In this document: in pieces, positions 54,861 through 64,000 of the stretch
Layout of the letters: the number at the start of each line of letters is the position of its first letter
Position numbering within the stretch: position 1 is the first letter of the stretch
DNA from: Limnanthes douglasii subsp. nivea
Lineage: Eukaryota; Streptophyta; Magnoliopsida; Brassicales; Limnanthaceae
DNA: 64,000 nt
Direction: 5' to 3'
Assembly: GCA_036936605.1 (NCBI GenBank)
Contig: JAUPFV010000004.1
Span: 180,128,807 to 180,192,806, forward strand
Translations under genes and position numbers: made by a program
Notes under the pieces: generated by a model
What the model was told of the DNA's origin: nothing
Databases searched by the model: none
What the model saw: only the letters and a program-made list of their open reading frames with translations

Positions 54861-57800
54861 ATGGCGAAGAAAGCTTTCAACTCAACAACTATACTACCGT
54901 CTTCCTCTGCCTCCAAGAAGTATACTCTTTCTCTACGCACGAATGATTACAAATTTTGCTATATTGGTGTTTATTATACCCATTTTTTTGTTTTCTTCAA
55001 AAACCCACCTCACAAACTTGATAGAGGAGAGAGGAGGATATATACTTTTTCCCCTTATCGCTTGTTTCCCTTGTCTTGAACTCTAATGTAGTGGAGAAGC
55101 TAGTTCCACTAGAAGATGGGTGTCAGATTCAGTAAAGACATAGTATAGGCTCTTTTCCTTTTATAGCTGGACAGTGTTTTTGATGAAATTCTAAAAAGGG
55201 TATAGCTTTTTTATATTAGGTTAAGAAATAATCGTAGAGATTGTAGTGAAAATATATATAGATGGTTCACCCCCTTTTGGGCTTGCTGGAACGGAAACTA
55301 ATTTGTATTAGGTTTCAGCTGTTCTTACAGTGTTGCTGCTGGTGAAATTTGAAAACACGATTGAGGTGATGGATCTATAATGATTAGAATTATGCTTCTC
55401 TTAATAAAAACCATTTCTATGTTTGGAAAATACGCAGTGTAAAGCCAAATGAATTGAGGAGGTCTACGCGACTTAAGGTGGTCTTTCCGGAGAAAGAGAA
55501 CACACTAAAATTGGGAGCAAAGTCGAAAACAAAGCAGAAAAAGAAAAAGGTGAAAGTTGATGCGAAGATGCCCAAGAAACCCCCAACTGCTTTCTTTTAC
55601 TTTTTGTAAGTGATTACTTGACGCAAAGTCCTTAGCTTTGTTTTGCTTACTTGTAGTTAAGTCATTAACAGATGCCTTATAGTTTGTATGAGCTTGCTTG
55701 GTTGGGTTTTTGAAGGGCATACGACTTCTTTTGTCTTTGTATCTTGTACAGGGGCGTTAGTTCATTGTGCTGTCAGTTGGTTGCTAACTTCCACATGGTT
55801 TCTCATTACTTGGTTCTTGTATTGAGTGGTTGATTCCATTGGTAAACTTTGCTTAAAAGTCAAATGTCATGTCTCTCGAATTGTCCATTCTTATAGGAGG
55901 CTCAAAGACTTTTAACAGAATTTGTGCTTCTATTATTTTTAGTGCATAACTGATTGAGCATTTAAATAATTAATTATTACAGGTTTTCTTGGTATTGTAT
56001 GAGTGATTAAGAGCGGGTGAAGGAGAAATAAAAAATCGGCATAGTAAACAGAAGTTTCTTCACTACGCCCTTTCTGCATCTTATTTCACAAACTTTAGCT
56101 CCCACGTACCCAAATTTAGACCAATAAGGACTTTATTTGAATTTTCGTGGTCCACTGTTCTTTGGAAGTTGGGTTATATGAAGTGGTTTTAGAAACTTAC
56201 TGGCTCATTTAGCAGTCTAGATTATGCTTTGACATAGTAAGGCTTCGTCTCCATGATCATTACTTCAGATATCAGGTATTGCATTCATGCTGTACATATT
56301 TTTTGAAAAGTCATTTCTTTTGGCTCTAGTTTAAGTCTTTTATGGGTCTGAGCTTGAGCTCACTATATTGGCTCATTCAAGCCTAGACTAAACTACATAT
56401 GTTTGTTAAATTTAGTTGACGATGTGTGCTTTTGAACACAGAACTTGTAAAATATTGGACAGATGGTGAGGAGAAAGACTATTCTTAATATTGGATGACT
56501 CAAATTAGATGTTTGGGCTTTCTAGTTATTTCTACCAACAGCACTCTCCGAAAAAAAAAATACTTAAGATATTACGAACTCTTTCCCTCCCTACGCGAAA
56601 TCCCTTATTTTCTTCTATTTTATGATCTACAATTTCGGATTACTTGTATGGGATATTAAGGTGCCTTAGTCAACTTTCTTATGAGGTTCCAAGGTTTCGG
56701 CTTACATTGAGAATCTTTTATGTATACCACTTCTTTCTAGCATCGTGCCTTGTAGATATGTAAGGCACTAGTCTTCCATCTATTATAGTCCAAAGATGAG
56801 GAAAGTTGGTGATTTTTTGTGGGGAATTGATGATGATCATATTGGCACAGGGATCCCTTGGGCATTTGTTGTTTGCTTATGTGCTGCATATTTTTTTGGG
56901 AATATGTGCTTAATATTTTAACTCGAGCATTTGCTAGTTTTTTCTTTTTATTTTTTAAATGCGATTGCATTCTGGTGAGAGTTAGATAGTTTAGGAAATG
57001 TAGCATGTAGACTATTATATGCAGTGAGGAAAGTGACGAACATATGACGAACCGAAATATAATACTGTGTTGCCTGTCTTGGATAAGATATCTCTAGTCT
57101 ACATATGAACTGATGGCAAGCACCTTTATGTAATCTCTTGAACATAGGCATGCAGTAAGCACACACTCGTGGGCATAACAGCCTTAGAGGTTTGGTTCAC
57201 TGGCCTACATGAAGTTTTAATTTTATTCAAACTGCTGTGCATAGCAGTTTCTTTTATCTCGTGTCAAGATATTTTATTGTGTAATATGAATACAAAACCT
57301 GAGTGTTAGCAGTTGACCCTTTTCTTGATAGAATTTCGTTAAAAAATCTCAATAAAAAGTTGTAGTGTTATTGTTTTTAACTTTGAACCCCTTGACAACT
57401 GATCGGATTAGTTCTACGTGACTCTTAACACCCAGGGAGAGAAAAATATGTTACAATATGTTTGTCTGAATTTCACTTCACATGTATACAACCGTATTCA
57501 TACCTTAGACTGTCTTGTCAGACTTAAGGAGTACCAACAAGGCGCCTGTGGTGATTTTTACCTTTCTTCTGTTATAAATTTAGAGAGATGGTGTAGCTCA
57601 TGGAGCTCCAGGAGCAGTAGTAGATATTGAGGTTCAAGTTTATAATTAAATGTAATTTGTTCTTATTTATGGCTAGTGTTTTTCTGAGTCAGTTAAATGG
57701 ATCACTAGTTAGTATCACTTCCTTACAAGGTTTATCCTATCATTTCAAATGTTAAAATCAACTTAGAAAGGTTACTAGTACCTTTTCATGGTGAAATTAT

Positions 57801-59297
57801 GATTAGGCCTGTTAATTTCGTGTCGCGGGTCAGGTCTGTGCTGTGTAACTTTGGGTTTGGCAAAAGAAAACTGTTGACACAAACCCGACCCGAACCCAAA
57901 AAACTTAAACCCGAACCTTACCTGTTACAAACACGAATCCGACCTGTTTGAACTGAAAACACCACTAAACCCAAAAACCCATCTGTTAGATCCGAAAAAC
58001 CCGTGGAACCCAAAAAATGTGTTTAAACATGAACAGCCTGCAAATTTCAAAATACGTTAGATCCACTAAACCCAAAAAACCTGCAAACTATAATTATTTT
58101 GTGTTTTCTGTTTCAGTTTGGGTTTTACGGGTAGATACAAACAGGACCTGTTTTTTTTCGTGTCGATCCAAATCCTATCGGGTTGTAAAAATCTTGACCA
58201 TAAACTTAAATTTTTCGTGTCGTCTCGGGTTCAGGTCGTGTTGAATATTGACAGCCCTAGTTATGCCTCTGATTGCGGGTGCCCTTGTACTTTGGAGGGA
58301 AGAAAGAAGTTTCTATTGAAAAACTGTATGATCATCCTTCTATTCTTATAATTGGAGATATATAGTCTCTTTTTTTTGGTCTGGAAAAGGAAACCTAGAC
58401 TCGTAAATTGCATAACACTAGTTTATTTTGTTCCATTCAAGGGTTTTGATAATGAAACTTGTCTTTGTTACTTCCTTGGATTATAATTAGCCAATAGTTA
58501 TCCTAAAGTTATATGAGATTTATAAAAGCATCAATGTCATTGTAACTGATGCATTCTGATTTCGAAGGGAGGACTTTCGCAAGGAATTTCAGGAGCAGAA
58601 CCCAGATGTCAAGGCAATGAGAGAGGTACGTACGTTATTTCAATGATCCTGCGAAAATCAACTCCCTTCACTATCTCTATCTCTTGTATAACTAAAAGGA
58701 GCACATCTTTTCCTTTTTCAGGTTGGTAAGGCATGTGGAGAGAAATGGAGAACCATGACTTACGAGGTCAGCTTTTTTGACGTCCTTTTTTGCATACAGG
58801 CCTATTTAACAGTTCCTTAAATCTGGCATGTGTTTTCTGTTGGCTATTTTGTTAACAGGAAAAAATCAAATATTATGATATTGCCACTGAAAAGCGAGCA
58901 GAGTTCGATATGAGTATGGCAGAATATGTTAAGAGGAAGGTGAATTTCTTCTTCAATGCTTGATCTCAATTTTGCTACTTCTTGTACTTGGTAATATATT
59001 TGGATCTTTGGAAGAACTCTAGAAAGATTTTGCAGAGATTGTCTATTAAAGGTCCAATAGAAAGATATGAAGTGCTCTTAACAAACAATATAGGTTACTA
59101 AGACGAATATAATCTTCTGTATATTAAGTTGATCCTGAATCCATTTGAGTTTGCCACAGTCGATCTCGTTTTATATCATTATTGTAAAGTGCAAATGATA
59201 AAGTTCTGTTCATCCTTGAACAATTTCTTGAGTTATATTGTTGCAGGAAAGAGGCGAAGATAAAGAATCAGAAGATTACTGGGAATCTTATGAGTAG
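54861..59297 (+). CDS. HMGB14: HMG-box DNA-binding protein, HMGB14-like
   Basis: Small nuclear chromatin protein that bends DNA. Six exons: 54861-54919, 55438-55605, 58568-58625, 58722-58766, 58859-58939, 59247-59297 (stop TAG 59295-59297), giving 153 residues, close to Arabidopsis HMGB14. All introns are GT-AG and all phases fit. The basic N-part has a Lys cluster (KTKQKKKKVKV, about 50-60). The HMG box at about 66-136 is KKPPTAFFYFLEDFRKEFQE, then NPDVKAMREVGKACGEKW and YYDIATEKRAEFD. Short acidic tail (GEDKESEDYWESYE). Exon 1 is the least certain: it was chosen because ATG plus donor GTATAC at 54920 gives the exact phase needed by exon 2, which has no in-frame ATG before its own acceptor. 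Intron 2 (2,962 bp) contains a hAT-like MITE. Confidence 0.85.
57804..58259. mobile_element. hAT-like MITE in HMGB14 intron 2
   Basis: 456 bp. Ends TAGGCCTGTTAAT and (reverse complement) TAGGGCTGTCAAT, followed inward on both sides by CGGGT/CCCGAC-rich subterminal repeats. Flanks ATTATGAT and GTTATGCC share 5 of 8 bases, consistent with a decayed 8-bp hAT duplication. No coding capacity. Confidence 0.7.
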
Positions 59298-60099
59298 AGT
59301 ATGCTGTAATAGATTTTTATGAATAGAAGCCACTTTGGCGATAAGTGTGTATATTGATTCTGATCCTATTGATGTCCATTCAATTTCATAAAACAGTTCA
59401 GTCTACTTTTAAGCGAACTATGTCAGGGGAATGCAACCTGAAATGTATAAACCTGCAACCTTGATGTTTAACTCTAATTTATTCTATCACTTATTTTTCT
59501 TCCATTTGTTAGCCTGAAGAGAGATCTAGATATGAGACAACTCAAAGATGGAGATGTGAGTTTCTAGTACCAGTGAAACCTAGGTGTTGGATGAGGATCC
59601 TATTGGTTCAAGAGGATAGAAAAACCTTCCACATATATGATCCAAATAAAAGGACTACAAAATTATTTTTAGTTGACTTTGGATGCTTGTTAGTCCTACA
59701 ACCATGAAACGATTGTACCTCGTTTGATAACTTTACACTAATTGGTCGTGTCTGTTTATCAAATGTAACACTAAGTAGTTTTCCAACGTTGTAATAGCCT
59801 TTTGAAGTAAGATGACTAGTTTTAATTTTCTCCAACATTTTCATAGTCGTTAACCACCATTCAGATTCTTGGAAATTATTTAGACGGCCCTACCAAATGA
59901 ATTAGTCAATTGGGTGTAGATTATTTAGTTAGCTTTATGTGATGTCTAAAATATTTGACAAAAGGGACACAGATTTGACGAACACACTCCATTAATTTTC
60001 AATAATTTACAAAAAAAGAAAACAAGTGACCAAAATGAAAATACCGAATTGAGAATTCAAAACAAAGCAACAGACTATGAACTTCACTCTTGACTCTCC
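59298..60099. other. Intergenic region between convergent HMGB14 and Lhcb1
   Basis: Holds the 3' untranslated regions of both genes. No further gene recognised. Confidence 0.6.
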
Positions 60100-60903
60100 T
60101 TAGTTTCCGGGGACAAAGTTTGTTGCATACGACCAGGCGTTGTTGCTGACAGGGTCAGCAAGATGGTCAGCCAAGTTCTCCAATGGACCTTTACCGGTCA
60201 CAATAGCTTGAACGAAGAATCCAAACATAGAGAACATAGCCAATCTGCCGTTCTTGAGCTCTTTCACCTTTAGCTCCGAAAAAGCATCTGGGTCCTCAGC
60301 CAAGTTAAGTGGGTCAAAGCTACCACCGGGGTACAATGGGTCAACCACTTCTCCTAGTGGTCCACCAGCAACACGGTAACCCTCAACGGCACCCATAAGC
60401 ACCACTTGGGTTGCCCATATGGCTAAGATGCTTTGCGCATGGACCAAACTAGGGTTACCCAAGTAGTCAAGCCCACCGTCACTGAAGATCTGAGAACCTG
60501 CCTTGAACCACACGGCTTCTCCAAACTTCACACCGTTACGAGCCAAGAGCTCTGGGAAGACACAGCCTAGAGCACCAAGCATGGCCCACCTTGAGTGGAT
60601 AACTTCTAGCTCACGGTTCTTGGCAAAGGTTTCAGGGTCGGCAGAAAGTCCAGCGGTGTCCCAGCCATAGTCACCGGGGAACTCACCGGTCAGATAACTG
60701 GGGGATTCACCGGAGAATGGGCCCAAGTACTTAACTCTGTCGGGGCCGTACCACGGGCTACCAGATGGACCGGCAGATTTCTTAGTTACAGTCTTACGCA
60801 TAGAGACACGGCCATTTCCAAAAAGCTCGTTGGTTGCAGAGGAAAGTTTGACGGCCTGACCGGCCAATGCTGGGGAGGAGAGAGCCATTGTAGAAGCAGC
60901 CAT
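60100..60903 (-). CDS. Lhcb1: Chlorophyll a/b-binding protein of LHCII type I
   Basis: The light-harvesting antenna protein of photosystem II; acts as a trimer in the thylakoid membrane after import. 267 residues, single exon, the usual length. Plastid transit peptide about 1-35, then the mature start (RKTVTKK) with the state-transition phosphorylation-type Thr. Trimerisation motif WYGPDR at 51-56. Helix B with the chlorophyll-ligating E100-x-x-H103-x-R105, helix C ([20 protein letters not shown], 157-176), helix A with E215-x-K-N-G-R220, and the C-terminal amphipathic segment ([14 protein letters not shown]). Residue 104 between the ligands is Ser, and the protein ends VPGN rather than VPGK. 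Intact and strongly conserved. Lack of introns is typical of type I Lhcb1. Confidence 0.96.
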   Translation of the reverse strand: MAASTMALSSPALAGQAVKLSSATNELFGNGRVSMRKTVTKKSAGPSGSPWYGPDRVKYLGPFSGESPSYLTGEFPGDYGWDTAGLSADPETFAKNRELEVIHSRWAMLGALGCVFPELLARNGVKFGEAVWFKAGSQIFSDGGLDYLGNPSLVHAQSILAIWATQVVLMGAVEGYRVAGGPLGEVVDPLYPGGSFDPLNLAEDPDAFSELKVKELKNGRLAMFSMFGFFVQAIVTGKGPLENLADHLADPVSNNAWSYATNFVPGN

Positions 60904-61009
60904 ATTATTTAACTGAAATAAAAAACTAAACTAAGAAAGCACTGAAAATAAGATTTAATTTTTTTAAAGGTGTTTGTGTTGGTGATTTTTGTTGATGAGT
61001 GATGGTGTG

Positions 61010-61127
61010 TTTTATATGCACAGCAGCACAGGCTTCTTATCTTGGGATATCAATATCTGAATTCCTATTGGTTGATAAAATCTTGTTTGGTTTATTGAGT
61101 CTACGTGGAACCCTATCGGTTTATCAG
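61010..61127 (-). promoter_or_regulatory. Lhcb1 light-regulated promoter region
   Basis: On the minus strand, upstream of the ATG at 60903: TATAAAA at 61010-61016, GATAAG (I-box) at 61036-61041 with two further GATA cores to 61057 (GATATTGATATCCC...), CCAAT at 61067-61071, an ACGT core CCACGTAG at 61101-61108, and another GATAA near 61120. The TATA plus clustered GATA plus CCAAT arrangement is the known layout of light- and clock-regulated Cab promoters. Confidence 0.75.
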
Positions 61128-61265
61128 TTATGGATTGAAAATCTAATGCAGTTTCTAGTTTCAGCCACACAACGAGTGCAAGTCGCAAAGCTCTATATCT
61201 GTCTGAAAACATGTGGCGTGGAAAGATGTAGGGTTTAAATTCCATTATAGCCAGACAGACCACTT

Positions 61266-61899
61266 GTTACATTAACAAGAAAAATTATGTACCCTTGGTG
61301 AGGAGTAAGGACAGTGATAAATCCGAATGGGATCAATTTGGACTTGAATATCGTATAACTATAAATCACATTACATAAAGTTTTTAAATACGGGTATATA
61401 TCTTCCCTCCAAAATAAATATAAAGGAAACTATTTTTTTTTATAAAAAAATATGTTTGTTACGAATTTTTTAGCTTTTAGTTAATAGAGATTTAACTTCA
61501 TGTTTTATGTCTTCTGCTACTATCCTATTTAATCTTAATTTACTAGTAACGGACTGACGCTATATAACCTTTATTTTATAGCAATAACCTTCAGAAAGAA
61601 AAAAACCAAAAACATTTATATAAATATATAGATAGTGAAATCGACTATTCCAGGAGGATAATGTTATCCAAGCAAGTATACTAATCTTATTTTTTATTCT
61701 TTTATTTGTATGATAAAAAATTATCAAAAATTTTGAATTTGGAAAACAACTCCAAAATTCGTAAAAAAAATAGGTCTCAATAGTTAATTTCTGAAACAAT
61801 GATTCAAAATTATGTTTTTTTTCTGTTTTTTTGAAAAAAAAACATATTTCTGAAACACTACTTTAGAATTAATAGTTTTTTTTTGTTTATTATTTTTTT
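61266..61899. other. AT-rich intergenic DNA
   Basis: No gene or bounded element recognised. Homopolymer A/T runs dominate. Confidence 0.55.
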
Positions 61900-62265
61900 A
61901 AATGAAGTTACACCTTCTCCGAAGTGGGATCTTGAAAATAGATGCCAGTGATTTATTTTTATAAATGTATCTATTTCCTCTGAAGCTAGCTCAAAAATAG
62001 GTGCACTTTCTCTCTCTTTTTATTTGTTAAAGTTTTTGATTTTTTTTTAAAAGTATAATGACACTTATTTCCTAACCGTGGTTTTAGAAATATGTGCACT
62101 TTCTCTGTTTTTATGGCTTGTAATTTCTTTTATTTTTTTAAAAGTTAATGACACTTATTTTCTAACTATGGTATTGGAAATAAGTGTCAGTGATTTTGTT
62201 AAAAAACACATATTTCTTAAATGTGGTACGAGGAATATGTGGACTTTGTCCATTTTTTACTTTAA
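61900..62265. repeat. Degenerate hairpin-forming repeat array
   Basis: Four or more related units of about 45-95 bp built on (C)TTATTTCYTAA...GGAAATA(A/T)GTG. One unit is a near-perfect hairpin: GACACTTATTT at 62150-62160 pairs with AAATAAGTGTC at 62178-62188. Confidence 0.5.
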
Positions 62266-63110
62266 AAAACACTAAATCAAAATTAAATACAAAATCGTCA
62301 TTCTTACGAGATAACTTTCATAAACGTTCATAAGTTTTCAAAAAAAACACATACGTAAAAAAAACACAATATCCGTAAACAAAACATCTTAAACAAACAA
62401 ACACAACAAGCTTCACGACCTAGTTCTCTCGCACTGGCGCAACTTATACGTTTATTGGATATTTCAGTAAAAAAGAACTCTAGAGCCATGTGTTGCTCGA
62501 TTTGTTCTCCGGTTTCTTCCGTACGAGAAGGAGGCAAACCATGAAACAACATTTTCATCAAATTCCACTCATCATGTACAAATAAACAAACCAAACATTA
62601 GTCAATAAAAATTGAAAAAAGTAATTTAAGAATTACAGGTTTTGTATTGCCTAGAAAACATCTAATCGCGAGATTCCATATCAAAATTAGTTTCTTTATG
62701 GATTTAAAAAATATGCATTTTTTATCCAGATAACTAATTTCGAGGGCCTCTCGGAAATAGTTGCTTTTTGGGATTTTTTTTTGTAGGTTTTTAAGCCCTA
62801 GAAAACAAATAATTCTCAGAGGGCATCTCAGAATTAGATATTTTATGGGTTTAAAAAACTTAGAATTCATGTACCTAAAAAACACTCAATTAGTGAACTA
62901 AAAAACCTACAATTTATTAACAAATAAAACATTGTATTTTTCTATAAACATATTTTCAACAACAAAAACTATTCAACTTTATAAACTACTTTTGCATGAT
63001 AACCGTCATGAACAAATATGATAGAAATACTTTACGGATTTCTAATCTAACTTATTGAACCATGAAGTTAAATCATCCTATAATAATGCGGAATAAATAC
63101 TTACAGGATG
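62266..63110. other. AT-rich DNA, nothing recognised
   Basis: Short open frames only, all A/T-biased. The right end may belong to the copia-type element that follows. Confidence 0.45.
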
Positions 63111-63114
63111 TAGA

Positions 63115-63786
63115 CATTCTTTGATCTTCAAATTCCTGACTTAGAGCAGATGATCGGCGATCCTTTGCTAGGTTATTGATTCTTCTAAGAGATGGCAACC
63201 AAAACACACTTTTGTAATTGATTCGAAGGAAGAATCAATTTGTTTTTCTTAAAGGATTTTCTCTCTGTATTTTCTTTCGTTGCTTTCAAGAATGAGAAAC
63301 TCATTCTTATATAGAACTGAAGTGAGAAAACGGTTCTTCATTAAGTAATTGTCTGTAACTTCCAGACATTTAGTTAACGAAGACCAGTAACGGTTCTTCT
63401 CTCTTAATTGTCTGTAACTTCCAGACAGTTACTTAATGAAGACCCGTAACGGTTCTTCTCTCTTAATTGTCTGTAACTTCCAGACAATTACTTAATGAAG
63501 ACCAGTCCTTATTAAATTGCCACTCTTAGGGACTATAACCCGGTATTATTTTGTTTTACAAAATAACCCCAAAACTTTACGTTTTGCTTAAGTTGTTTAT
63601 TTCCGAATCCAATCCTTCACAGTATTCGGAATTAAACCTGGTATCTATACAATTACCTCCATCATTCATATTTTATCCACTAGTCCGTTCTTTTCTTTAT
63701 GATTACTTTTATTGGACTAATATTAACGATAGTTCGATACATCGATACGACATGTGACGGTCCAACTTAATGGAGAAATTCCAACA
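63115..63786 (-). repeat. LTR of a minus-strand copia-type element (3' LTR; outer edge approximate)
   Basis: On the minus strand the LTR starts TGTTGGAATTTCTCC (right edge 63786), directly preceded by the purine tract CCAAGTGGGAGAT. That PPT/LTR junction is typical of copia elements. The left edge is guessed near 63115 (reverse strand ...TCTACA) because no second LTR is in the window. Contains three 59-bp tandem units. Confidence 0.6.
63328..63504. repeat. 59-bp tandem repeat, three copies
   Basis: Units at about 63328, 63387 and 63446, each with AACGGTTCTTC, AATTGTCTGTAACTTCCAGA and GAAGACC. The second and third are almost identical; the first has diverged. Confidence 0.88.
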
Positions 63787-64000
63787 ATCTCCCACTTGGA
63801 TCATCATATGCTACTATAGGATGCATCCACTTAATGAACGTTCTAAATTTCTATCGTCACATAGATAACCTTAACAATCTCGTAAATGACTATTAACGAC
63901 ATAGGACTAAAGTCATCATCAATGCATTTCAAGCCGCAAATAGATGCATCAGTAATCACGATATCGCAACAATCAACTACATGGATCTATCATGGTGCAT
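63787..64000 (-). mobile_element. Internal end of the same copia-type element, running off the window
   Basis: 63787-63799 is the polypurine tract (CCAAGTGGGAGAT on minus). The remaining 200 bp are the non-coding stretch upstream of it. No coding region is reached before the window ends. Confidence 0.55.

Noticed and set aside
54716..55086. Alternative plus-strand frames around HMGB14 exon 1 (up to 98 residues)
   Set aside because: They do not splice in phase to exon 2 and show no homology; the 54861 ATG does.
62328..62885. Minus-strand open frames of 88-95 residues
   Set aside because: A/T-biased, no homology, no promoter or splice support.

Overview
This window is nuclear DNA of a eudicot plant. 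It is AT-rich and has short GT-AG introns. It carries an intronless LHCII chlorophyll a/b-binding gene (Lhcb1 type) and a six-exon HMGB14-type HMG-box gene. Everything else is transposable-element DNA: Ty1/copia, Ty3/gypsy of the Tat lineage, a TRIM, Mutator-like elements (MULEs), hAT-like foldback/MITE elements, a LINE-type fragment and minisatellites. I cannot name the species from the sequence.

Layout. 1-6942: a foldback element, then an unidentified host reading frame that was split first by a young copia element (1442-6107, perfect ACCAC target duplication, LTRs differing at 4 of 282 bases) and again by a 598-bp TRIM (6177-6774). 7290-12540: decayed plant-mobile-domain (PMD) remnants on + and a MULE transposase remnant on -. 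12894-33755: an old minus-strand Tat gypsy element (Tat-1, LTRs about 7% diverged). A younger plus-strand Tat element (Tat-2, 14218-24587, perfect GAATC duplication, LTRs 2.7% diverged) is nested inside Tat-1's antisense gene. 33756-48700: an old MULE split by a third, badly decayed Tat element (Tat-3, about 35650-40470), six main blocks of a 19-bp minisatellite, and a minus-strand DUF1985-like/ULP1 protease remnant. 48700-53920: a MULE with an OTU-like C-terminal region, then a LINE-type zf-RVT/RNase H fragment. 54700-61130: the two host genes in convergent orientation (HMGB14 on +, Lhcb1 on -) with promoter motifs. 61266-64000: AT-rich DNA with hairpin repeats, ending in the LTR of a minus-strand copia element that runs off the right edge.

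The most interesting system is the antisense gene (aORF) of the Tat elements. All three Tat elements in the window carry it. Tat-1 and Tat-2 share a putative gypsy-type transposon domain (PF04195-like), a predicted 84-bp phase-1 intron at the same place, a TATA box about 95-125 bp upstream of the ATG, basic and coiled-coil regions, and a C-terminal PK-x-NL motif ending in W. They also share a stem-loop just downstream of pol. Antisense extra ORFs are known in Tat-lineage elements (for example maize Grande). The conserved short intron and the promoter layout are what I would follow up. None of the retroelements here has an intact coding set. No tRNA, rRNA or CRISPR feature was seen.
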